A DNA stretch of 23,171 bases from Cymbomonas tetramitiformis (Eukaryota > Chlorophyta > Pyramimonadophyceae > Pyramimonadales > Pyramimonadaceae), in assembly GCA_001247695.2 (NCBI GenBank), contig LGRX02010047.1, positions 1 to 23,171 of the forward strand. Direction: 5' to 3'. The translations under genes and the position numbers were made by a program. Under the pieces are notes generated by a model. That model was given only the letters and a program-made list of their open reading frames with translations. It was not told the origin of the DNA and did not search any database. This document shows, piece after piece, positions 9,025 through 16,960 of the stretch (positions within the stretch are counted from its first letter, which is position 1; every line of letters starts with the position of its first letter).

Positions 9025-9641
9025 TGTCAGGGTTATGACCGATGACATATGTGTCATACATGTCATACGTGTCATACCTGTCATACATGTCATGTCATGT
9101 CATGTCATATATATTATGACAGTCGGTCGTGTCATATATTATTATGACAGTCGACAGTATGGTCGATCATGACTGTACAGGTCGAGTCGCGTCATACATT
9201 TATGACAGTCGTCAGTACGGTCGACGATGACTGTACATGTCGCCAGATGATTATGTCATATCATCAGGCATCACTGTCATCGAGAGTTCGTAAGTCGAAC
9301 TCGAAGATGGCAAAGCAAAGATACATCTTGGAAACAAACCAAGAATCATCTTTAGCTTTCAGCATGCGCGGAACTCGCATGTGCAGCATGAACGAACTAG
9401 TTGTTATTACCATGCTGGTCGTTCAACCTACGTCTCGGGTTCACAACCCAATGGCGGTACCATCTAAGATGATGGGTGACGTAGGTATAAAAGTGAGGAA
9501 GCGTTGTGCTTCAGCAGTTCTTCATTCAGAGACTGCAACTCACAACCCGCTATACTGTAACACTTGTGTGTGCCGTTCAACAGCACAGTGTTTATTTGAT
9601 ATACTGTATAATATTTGTGGGCTCGCATATCAGCCCTAACA
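9025..9641 (+). repeat. 3' LTR, complete (617 bp)
   Basis: Opens TGTCAGGG after the polypurine tract and closes CCCTAACA, where similarity to the 5' LTR ends. The first 96 bases (absent from the left copy) hold GTCATA/GTCAT repeats and a palindrome (9104-9120). A TATA box is at 9486-9492. Its right edge interrupts the minus-strand Gag-PR frame. Confidence 0.88.
9486..9492 (+). promoter_or_regulatory. TATA box in 3' LTR
   Basis: TATAAAA identical to 366-372. It could drive plus-strand transcription antisense to the interrupted gag gene. Confidence 0.45.
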
Positions 9642-12600
9642 GTGAAGGACTCCGTGTCCAGTCGGTGACCCACTTCGCGTGCCCACCCTTCCAAGGGTCC
9701 GGCTCCTTGTAGAACTGCTCGAGCAGGTGCTCCGACTTTTCCTGCACGGCGGGCGTCAACAACGGCAGGCTACTACGTCGGCCGCCCTCAAGAGAGCACA
9801 CCTGACTGCGACATTGCGCCTCAATCTCTGCTCGCGTGGGAATTCGATGTCGTGGGAGATCAGCAGGTGGTCTCGGCGAAGGAGGTTGTGACGTCACTGG
9901 TGACTCGTCATTGTCGTGGATGTGCTCATGCCGAATCCCAGAAGCCGCGAATCTCTCCTCGCTCGTGCTCAGAGGCGTGTGCCTCAGCCAATCACACTCC
10001 AGTTCCGGTCCGAAAATCTCTGACTGCAGACACACCACCGGGTCCACACGCCTGGGCAGGTCAGGACGCTTGGGTGGCGTCATGTCCACCAGCGGAAGCA
10101 CCACCTGGGCGTTCATGCCCAGGATCGTTGGCGCATGCGATACGGCCACTCCACTCCCAAGCTTGATATCAATCATCAGGGAGTTCTTCAATGGCCCAGT
10201 ACCTATCAGCAGGTCCCACGAGTTTTCTGGCTCAAAGGTCACGAAGGCGTACAGTCGGTGCAGCGTCATGTGCGGCGTGCCCGCAGCGAGGATGACGTCC
10301 ACATGGCAGTAATGCGTGAACTTCGTTGGGCTGTTGTCACACCTGGTGACCTTTGCGCCAGTGCGGGCCTCGTACACCGTGAGGCCCAGCCGCCTCACAA
10401 CCGCAATAGAGATGATGTTGCAGTTTGCGCCGGTGTCCATGAGGATCGCCCGATACAACATGAGCTCTCCACCCGATGACACCAACGCCAGACCCTCGTA
10501 CAACGTGGCGTTCTGCAGCTTGCAGATGGGCTGGACCTGAGCCATGAGCAACACCTGTTCGTCGGTCAAATGCTGCTTCATCTTTGCCCTCAGCGTGTCG
10601 TAGGCTCGGGTCTTGATGGTGCCAGCCCGCACATGTCCATGGTCACTGAAGTCTACCACCCCCAGGTCGTTCACGCAAGCAGCGGCTGCACACTGGGCGG
10701 CGGCGCTGTCGACCACGCCGTTAGGCATCTCGTCCAACGGTACCTCCTCGACTGCACAGTGTTCTGCACTATCTGCCTGTCCTCTCACCTCTTGCACCAT
10801 CGTGTCGAGTGGATGCTCCAGTTCGTGCTCGTTGACCTCAGTGGGCTGCTCTGGCTCCTGCTCGTTGACCTCGATGGGCTGCTCTGTGGCATCATGTGGC
10901 TCGTTGCCCATGAGCTCCTCCAGCGCCAGGAGGTTCTCGATGTCCTTAGGCAGATCAATGGCGTGCTGAGATATCAGGATGGCCGCGATTTGTGAGCAAG
11001 AGCGCACGGCACTACGTAAGTTGGACGCCAGCAGATGGAACTTCCTGCTGAGGACGTTGGGAGGAACGGCCCTGGGCACCTGAGCGGCCTTGTCAAACTC
11101 TTCCGGCGTCTTGACCTGGAAGCTCTGCATCCTCTGAGTGCTGCCCAGGGCGACTGCGGCCCTGGCCTGGAGATCTGGTACGGGAACGATGCCAACATCA
11201 TGGCTACCTCCCAGCCCATCATCAGTGAGGCGGTCCTCCTCATTCTCCTCGTACTCGGCCTGCTGGTTGAAGTTGGAGTTGTACTCAGATTCGGCATCGC
11301 TGTCTTCAGACTGGGCCTGCGTCTCAACGCCCTTGCCACCATCGGCCGGCGCTCCTGGCTGCAGACCTGCCAATTCTGCGGCGAGCTTCTCCTTCATCTC
11401 AGCGCTGGCTGCCACCTGCTGCGGCTGTTGCGACTTCTGCTTGGACTCCGGCAGCTTGAGCCACTCCTTCGTGGTGATCCCCATCTTGTGGTCGTTGAAG
11501 CGGTGCGCGATGTTGTAGGCGCGCATCTGTGCATTCTTGACCTCATCCGGCCACTTGGAGTTCTGCCTGTCCTTGAAAAAGTTTGGCGGCACTCGGGCCT
11601 CACGACACCCCGTGTAGCAGCGCTCTGGAGAGTGGGGCAGCTTCGTGAAGCAATACTCGCACTGGAACTTCTTCGAAGCATCAGGTGGTGGCACCCTGCT
11701 ATAGGTAGGCTTCTGACGCTCAGCGTTGTTCACCTCCCTCGAAGGCTTCTTGGAGTCGTTGCCAGCATGCTGCGCTTGCTCTCGCTTCTTGGGGTCTCTG
11801 CGCCTGTCCCCAGTCTTGGAGGCAGAACTCGAGCGCCTCATGCTTGAGACTAGTGCAGCCAGGTCAAGCCCCAGCTGTCTGGCCTCGTAGCAGGAGTATA
11901 CGCAGTTGAGTCTGCGAACCAGCTCCTGCTGCAGTGTGAGAGCCCAAGCCTCCGCATCGTTCTTCAGCTTGTCCTGCACCTCCACGATGATCTCCAAGTC
12001 CTCCCACGTGACCTTGTTGGGGGCAGGATGGCTGACCCGTAGCTGTTCGGACACGCGATCTCGGTATTCTCTGATGCGCAAGCCCTTGACGCACTCCTCG
12101 ATGTCCTGCCTGACGATGGGGTCCTCCACCTTCTTGCCGGTGTTGAGCGCCGCCTCCCTGCGACGACAGCTCTTCACGTAGGCGAGACCATCCTGCTCGG
12201 TGGTCTGCGGCTTGGCTACCAATAGATCCTCCTTCTCTTTGGTGCCCTTCATGAGGAATTTAGCTTCGAGCTCTGCAACGAAAGCCCTCAAGGCCCAAAA
12301 GTAGTGAGAATCTTCCGTGCCATCTGGCCCCGTGAGACCCTTAGTGGAGGTTCCCTCGCCTGCCCACTCATCAGACTCTTCTCCATCAGCATCACCTTCC
12401 TCGAACACCTTACAAACTGTCCAGGTTGACCCTGGCGCCAACTCATGGAAAGGAGGCTGCGCGCAACGCACTGATCCTTCATATGCGTCTCTCAAGGTGA
12501 GATCCTTCAGGACATGGCAAGCGTGTGAGGCCATGACGCCATCCTTCAGGTACGCAGCACACCACCAGTCATATGCGACTGAGGTTGAATGATCGTCTCC

Positions 12601-13017
12601 TGCTAGAAACGAGGGCAGGCTATCCCACAGTGATCTGAAATCTGGCTTGGAGTCAGCGAAAGCCTTCTTCTGCTGCTGACTGAGCGCCCAGAAAGATGCT
12701 GACTTCATGTGCCTACGCTTCTTAGCCTCGAAAGCGCGCTGTACTTTTGCTACCATGTCAACAAAGCGCCTGATGAAGAGCGCTCTGTCCTCATTCTTGC
12801 CACCGGTGTACCGAAGTTTGACCTCTTCCTTGTCAAGTGCATGACTATCTCTATCATAATAATCCATCTCGTCTACGTCGTCTAACGCAAAGAGGAACTG
12901 ATTTGCAGGCGCTGAGGCTGCTACTACTGCTGCAAGTGCTGTAGCTGCGAACGCTGTTGCTGCTGGTGATGCGAGTGTGGAAGGAGTGGATTCTGGACCC
13001 GATCCCTCTGCGCTCAT
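9592..13017 (-). CDS. Gag-protease polyprotein of a Ty3/gypsy-like retrotransposon, truncated by LTR insertion
   Basis: The frame encodes 1141 residues. Residues 1-45 are Ala/Ser-rich. Residues 60-400 are charged and helical-looking, as in a capsid-type Gag. Basic residues (about 394-450) precede a zinc-knuckle-like motif C453-x2-C456-x5-H462-x4-C467. An acidic linker follows (565-600), then a Glu-rich pair EQPIEVNE and EQPTEVNE (712-730). A retroviral-type aspartic protease follows: LMDTGA with catalytic Asp861, and the later hydrophobic strand WDLLIGTG (934-941). Residues 1098-1106 (HLLEQFYKE) resemble the linker that precedes RT in Ty3/gypsy Pol. Only the first 1125 residues are native; codon 1126 spans the LTR junction at 9642/9641 and 16 codons come from the LTR before a stop. 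RT, RNase H and integrase are absent here and should lie left of the window. The start is the first Met of the frame. Confidence 0.85.
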   Translation of the reverse strand: MSAEGSGPESTPSTLASPAATAFAATALAAVVAASAPANQFLFALDDVDEMDYYDRDSHALDKEEVKLRYTGGKNEDRALFIRRFVDMVAKVQRAFEAKKRRHMKSASFWALSQQQKKAFADSKPDFRSLWDSLPSFLAGDDHSTSVAYDWWCAAYLKDGVMASHACHVLKDLTLRDAYEGSVRCAQPPFHELAPGSTWTVCKVFEEGDADGEESDEWAGEGTSTKGLTGPDGTEDSHYFWALRAFVAELEAKFLMKGTKEKEDLLVAKPQTTEQDGLAYVKSCRRREAALNTGKKVEDPIVRQDIEECVKGLRIREYRDRVSEQLRVSHPAPNKVTWEDLEIIVEVQDKLKNDAEAWALTLQQELVRRLNCVYSCYEARQLGLDLAALVSSMRRSSSASKTGDRRRDPKKREQAQHAGNDSKKPSREVNNAERQKPTYSRVPPPDASKKFQCEYCFTKLPHSPERCYTGCREARVPPNFFKDRQNSKWPDEVKNAQMRAYNIAHRFNDHKMGITTKEWLKLPESKQKSQQPQQVAASAEMKEKLAAELAGLQPGAPADGGKGVETQAQSEDSDAESEYNSNFNQQAEYEENEEDRLTDDGLGGSHDVGIVPVPDLQARAAVALGSTQRMQSFQVKTPEEFDKAAQVPRAVPPNVLSRKFHLLASNLRSAVRSCSQIAAILISQHAIDLPKDIENLLALEELMGNEPHDATEQPIEVNEQEPEQPTEVNEHELEHPLDTMVQEVRGQADSAEHCAVEEVPLDEMPNGVVDSAAAQCAAAACVNDLGVVDFSDHGHVRAGTIKTRAYDTLRAKMKQHLTDEQVLLMAQVQPICKLQNATLYEGLALVSSGGELMLYRAILMDTGANCNIISIAVVRRLGLTVYEARTGAKVTRCDNSPTKFTHYCHVDVILAAGTPHMTLHRLYAFVTFEPENSWDLLIGTGPLKNSLMIDIKLGSGVAVSHAPTILGMNAQVVLPLVDMTPPKRPDLPRRVDPVVCLQSEIFGPELECDWLRHTPLSTSEERFAASGIRHEHIHDNDESPVTSQPPSPRPPADLPRHRIPTRAEIEAQCRSQVCSLEGGRRSSLPLLTPAVQEKSEHLLEQFYKEPDPWKGGHAKWVTDWTRSPSLLGLICEPTNIIQYIK
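9642..9646. other. Predicted target-site duplication (right copy)
   Basis: GTGAA directly follows the LTR. LTR elements usually duplicate 4 to 6 bp on insertion, so the same bases should precede the 5' LTR, which lies outside the window. Confidence 0.3.
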
Positions 13018-13231
13018 ATATCCCGTGTCAAGGTCCTGACTGACTCGCTCTCGTGCCAGTCGCCGTGCCTCACGTTCTCTGGACTGGACAGAGGCAGCGC
13101 TTGGCTCTGTCTCACCCTCCGTGGTAACGTACTGCGTTAATGCTCAGCTAATGGGCCCAAAGAAGAGTCCCCGCTCTCAGCGCAAAGCTCGTTCACCAGC
13201 AGACTGGAGGTTTGACTCAGACCGGCTTAGG
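13018..13231 (-). other. Leader just upstream of the gag start
   Basis: Between the gag start codon and the first hairpin repeat. No open frame, no recognisable LTR edge and no clear primer-binding site. It probably belongs to the 5' leader of the gag transcript. Confidence 0.4.
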
Positions 13232-14661
13232 CCAGTGCACTGAGTGCCCCTGGATTCGCCTCGCCGAACAAACGGAAGAACGAAACGCGCGTGGCCAGCG
13301 AACGCCTAGAGGTCCAACACTGTGCTTCAGCGCTCTGAATGCGCGGCAGATGCAGAATGTCCGTGCAAGGAGAGCTCAAAGCTGGGCCAGAGTGCTGAGC
13401 ACTTCTGGATAAGCTGGGCCAGAGTCCATCAGGAGTACAATGAACACGAGGGCAACTCCACGACACCAAGAATAGCACTGATACGCAGAGGTGTAAGCTA
13501 GGCCAGTGTGCTGAGCACCCCTGGATTCACGACACCACTGCTAACTAAGGACGCCGTAGGTGGAATGGAAGTTCACTCCCCAGTCTAATGAGCAAGAACA
13601 AGGTCGCTGTGCAGAGTTGGAAGCTAAGCCAGTGTGCTGAGCACCCCTGGATTCGCAACACTACTGCTGATTCAGAAGGTGACCGGTGACATAAGGGTCT
13701 CACCAGCTAACCAGTAACGTAGAAAAGACAGCAGAATTCTCCCACACATTATGATAAAATACTAGGAAGTCACTCCAGTGGTAAGCAGCACTCCAAGCTG
13801 GCCAGGTAATTAACTCTGAATCCACCAGGTAACCGTATCACACCAGTGAATATAGCTTAAAAAGAGCACTTGCTGTCGCCTTCAGGGCTGATGTTGCTGC
13901 CAGTCCTCTAGCAAGCTCTTTCCCACTTCAGGCTTAGGCCAGTACACCAAGGGTGTCCCTGGATTAACCGTCAGACAGGGTGGAGCTGCCCAAGAAACCG
14001 TAAGTTGCAGATCCAGACATAGAGCAGTGACTCACTTCTTTGCTGGTAAGTTCAAGCAGATGCCGCCGCCAATTAGCTCCCAGGTCAAGCACACCTGCCT
14101 TTCAGTTAGGCCAGTACACCAGGGGTGTCCCTGGATTCACTCCAGACAAGGTGGCCAGCTGGAGAACTCACTGAAGGATAGCTCATCAAGGTGCAAATTA
14201 ACTGCTGATCCACTCCCCGTTGGTAAGCCCAGGCAGATGCCGCCGCTGATTAGCTCCCAGGTGACACACACTTATTTTTCAGTTAAGCCAGTGCACCGGG
14301 GGTGCCCCTGGATTCACTTCAAACAAGGTGGGCAACTGAAGGAACCACTGAGAGGTGCTCATCAAGGTGTACATTTACTGCTGATTGGCTCTGTTGTCGC
14401 CGCCGCCCAAGCTCTTGACACTTGCCGTGCTGATTAGCCCAGAAATAAAGAACACCTGCCAGCAGTTAGGCCAGTGCACCATGGGTGCCCCTGGATTCAC
14501 TGAAGGACAAGGTGCTGAGCATATCACTGAGAAGAAGGCTGCTCATGACTAGTGAATTCAAGGTTGATCCGTTGTCGCCGTCGCTGGTAGCTCTTTCAGT
14601 GCAAATACCACCAAGTTGAGGGAAGAAGAAGGGTCCGCCAGTGCACCGTGGGTGCCCCTGG
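13232..14661. repeat. Array of nine covarying inverted-repeat (hairpin) units
   Basis: Cores at 13232-13253, 13387-13408, 13503-13524, 13629-13650, 13939-13962, 14111-14134, 14288-14311, 14471-14494 and 14638-14661. Each has outer arms CCAG and CTGG, an asymmetric 1-versus-2-nt internal loop, and inner arms that pair. The inner arm is GCAC/GTGC in copy 1, GTGC/GCAC in copies 2-4 (loop TGA), ACACC/GGTGT in copies 5-6 and GCACC/GGTGC in copies 7-9 (loops of 3 nt). Both sides change together. Spacing is 116-183 bp, with one 310-bp gap. From 13939 rightwards the cores sit in diverged tandem repeats of about 170-180 bp. The array lies 0.2-1.65 kb upstream of gag, so it could be a structured RNA leader or repeated palindromic protein sites. 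Confidence 0.75.
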
Positions 14662-15069
14662 AGTCGCCTGACTTCCGAATCCGCTCTTGCAAACTGCTGT
14701 TGACTTCTCGCCAAAGGGCCTCTACTTCTGGATTAGCACTGAAATAAAAAGCCGCTCCGCGCAGGACATTATTGTTTTGAAAAAGTATGAAAACAGCAGT
14801 AAAATATATTCATCAAAATTGTACAATAACCACAAAATACGAATTATTGTGTACAAAAGCTGTGAGCAGAACTGTCTTAGCAATCTAGCACTGGCACGCG
14901 AACAGCCACCTAGCACTTGCGAAGGCAAAACAATAATGAGTCCACTGGTTTGACCTTCGGTCAGAGGTTACTTATCTCTCTATGCTCTGTCACATTTCCC
15001 AAAACTGTAACGGGTTCTAGCCCTCAAATCTTCATCTGGCCAATGGAAAGTCATTATTCCATGCCAGCT
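14662..15069. other. AT-rich spacer, nothing identified
   Basis: Contains the run CTGAAATAAAAAGCCGC (14739-14755) and AT-rich DNA. Overlapping open frames on both strands (14687-14953, 14722-14928) look like chance. The 5' LTR of the gag element might lie here or in the hairpin array, but no second copy is in the window to define it. Confidence 0.4.
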
Positions 15070-15073
15070 TTAA

Positions 15074-15927
15074 CCGCTAAAGGGCGGATGGAATTTCTTG
15101 CAAAAAACGGTGTTTTGGGGATTGTAGTCATTGTCGCGTATCGCGGACATCGATGTGCATTCACGTTATCATGTATGCTGTGTATGACCACCATGTAACT
15201 TTAAGAGCGCCATAGCATGCATCCGTGCACCATATATATTCAGATTTTCGGCATATCCAACCCAATTTTCATGATTTTGGGACATGTAAAATTTCTTCAA
15301 TCTCCTATTACAACTTACATTTCGACTTTCTTGGGTGACTATCGTCATGAAAACTTGGGGATTGGTCACATGAACATATTCCCACCCGGTAGCGCACCTG
15401 TATACCGGCAAATATACCGACTATGAGCAAAAACGCCCCCCAAAACACCAAAAAAACACCCAAAAAAACACTTAATTGTAAATGTTTTCCATACTTAAGG
15501 AATGACTTCCCATACTTAAGCGCAATTGAAGGCGATTGCTTCCTATTTGTGGGGATATATAGCATGTGTCATGCAAACAACCATGCAGGGGACGCTAGTG
15601 GGCACTGGGCACGCGACATGCCTACACAACTTCACCCAATTGGGCGGGATCGTCGGGTGTAAGCCTTGATTTCGTATATTTTAAGACAAAATTCAAGCTC
15701 GAAAAGGCAAGTTTTCAAGAATTGTCGTAATTGAAAATGTTGCTATGTGAGATATATGTCCTATATGGACTACCCATCCCAGTGATTAGTCATTTGCGAC
15801 ATACACACAGGTAGGTGCACGCGCCTTGGAATGCACATTTCGGCAAGCCTAGGGCACGTAGAACCACTTGGATGCACATTCCCACAATCGGATCCGTCCG
15901 TATACGGTACAAACCGCCCTTTAGGGG
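15074..15927. mobile_element. piggyBac-like non-autonomous element (854 bp) with TTAA target sites
   Basis: The left end CCGCTAAAGGGCGG (15074-15087) is the reverse complement of the right end CCGCCCTTTAGGGG (15914-15927), with 13 of 14 bases matching. Both ends are flanked by TTAA (15070-15073 and 15928-15931). TTAA target duplication with short GC-rich termini starting CC is characteristic of piggyBac-superfamily elements. The interior has no transposase frame, so it would be a MITE-type passenger. A sub-terminal near-repeat (TTGGAATGCACATTTC / TTGGATGCACATTCCC, about 15826-15885) sits near the right end. A chance pair of this kind is unlikely but not excluded. Confidence 0.55.
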
Positions 15928-15931
15928 TTAA

Positions 15932-16712
15932 CACTGTTACCGCTTAACTTATTCTGACTGACACGTCAGTGGCAAAGGAGTCATCGCCGTCGTCACCGTA
16001 TCATTTCTTGGTAACCTGATACTGCGAATATCTTCCCTAGCAGGTCTGTCTCTCTCAGGAGGTCATCTTGGCGAAGCCTGTCATACTGTCACTCCTGTCA
16101 CGCGTGTCACCAGCTGGACAAACCCGGCTCGATACCACGAGAAGCCGGCGTTTGTTACAAGGTGGATGATATGCCACTTCATTATCACTCGCACCGTATG
16201 TGTACACATGAATATATGTGACCCATCATCACCATACTTAAGGAAATTCTGTTGAACAGCTGTTGGGGGCATTTTTGGACATGCGCCATGAACATGCCAC
16301 CATTATTGACTTGATGTTATGAGTGGGCGATGGCGTATCATGGTGTATACCAATGGGGGAAAATACCATATCCTTGATTTGAAGCCTTTAGAGCACTCTC
16401 CATAGAATACGCTTTTGTCACCTGGCAGCAGAACACCCCTGCACTTTCCACAAAGTCCTCCACTCGATAAACCGCGTTTGGTGGGCATTGAAGGGTTGAG
16501 GGACCTCGCCCAAGTCCCCGATATGGACACTAATACTTCATAAATATCCAATAGTTGACTACCGTGGTAGTTATGGATGTGTCCGCCCTCATACTGATCC
16601 CATACTGCTAAAAACGAATTCGCCCTTACGGACCAACTTCGGACTGAGGCGGCCTCTTGTTGTGTTACTGTGATTGTGTGGACTTTCCCACCTGCCCCCC
16701 CTTGTGCCTCAG
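15932..16712. other. Spacer without supportable gene
   Basis: Holds GTCA-rich words (16078-16112) and one CCATACTTAAG motif (16232-16242). A 12-base match to a common TA-cloning vector flank occurs at 16616-16627. Base composition becomes GC-richer after about 16628, and a pyrimidine tract (16683-16712) leads into the exon that follows. Confidence 0.45.
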
Positions 16713-16843
16713 GTACGGATGAGGAGAGGCCGCTCTCAGTGCAGGAGCTGCAGGACTTGGAGGACCTGGAGCAGCTGGGCTCTGAGCCGTTGGAGGCCGT
16801 GCCGCCGCAGATCCAGCCCGCAGAGGGGCAATCGGCTCAGTAG
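16713..16843 (+). CDS. Probable terminal coding exon, acidic C-terminal tail of an unidentified protein
   Basis: A strong 3' splice site (CACCTGCCCCCCCTTGTGCCTCAG, described here as pyrimidine-rich and ending at 16712) is followed by 131 bases that read in phase 1 as 43 residues and then TAG (16841-16843). The peptide is acidic and Leu/Gln-rich (TDEERPLSVQELQDLEDLEQ, then a Pro-containing end EGQSAQ) and could form a short amphipathic helix. Codon use is GC-rich like the NHL gene and unlike the AT-rich DNA to its left. Upstream exons are not evident, so they may be far away or separated by inserted elements. It could also be the tail of a retroelement Pol. Identity unknown. Confidence 0.45.
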
Positions 16844-16929
16844 AGTGTAGGTAGAGGAGACTGGGATCAGTGCCTGTTCAGTGCCGACCGTTGTGATGAG
16901 AGGTAGCTACAATTATCCTTCGATGGGGG

Positions 16930-16960
16930 GCTGCGAAGCTGCCTCATGCAGCTTCTCAGC
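16930..16960 (+). other. Strong stem-loop in the presumed 3' UTR
   Basis: GAAGCTGC (16935-16942), loop CTCAT, GCAGCTTC (16948-16955) make eight perfect pairs. One C/T mismatch outward, GCTG (16930-16933) and CAGC (16957-16960) add four more pairs. It starts 86 nt after the stop at 16843. It is not the histone-mRNA stem-loop consensus. Could act as a transcript 3'-end or stability element, or be a cruciform-forming relic. Confidence 0.5.

Larger units (their letters stand above)
1..9641 (+). mobile_element. Large non-coding LTR retrotransposon (LARD-like), left end cut by window
   Basis: Positions 1-521 and 9121-9641 are direct copies differing only at 502 (T) versus 9622 (C). The right copy extends left to a TG at 9025, preceded by a purine tract, and both copies end in CCCTAACA. 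The left copy lacks its first 96 bases. Ends TGTCAGGG and CCCTAACA form an imperfect terminal inverted repeat, as expected of LTRs. TATA box, primer-site candidate and purine tract all fit plus-strand transcription. The 8.5-kb interior has no long open frame and no Gag, protease, RT, RNase H or integrase motif I can recognise. A large, recent, non-coding LTR element matches the LARD class, which depends on proteins from another element. Two independent LTR fragments bracketing unrelated DNA is possible but less likely. Confidence 0.82.

Noticed and set aside
11035..11847. 270-codon plus-strand frame and other frames antisense to gag
   Set aside because: They lie fully opposite the well-supported Gag-PR gene and read as Leu/Arg- or Ser-rich sequence produced by its GC-rich codons.
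14027..14437. Plus-strand frame encoding two similar segments (59-codon period)
   Set aside because: The period comes from the DNA repeat; adjacent repeats are 172 or 183 bp and break the frame, and upstream units contain stops.
13232..14661. CRISPR-like array (palindromic repeats with spacers)
   Set aside because: The spacers are themselves diverged tandem repeats of irregular length, the repeats vary in step with their arms, and the DNA is eukaryotic.
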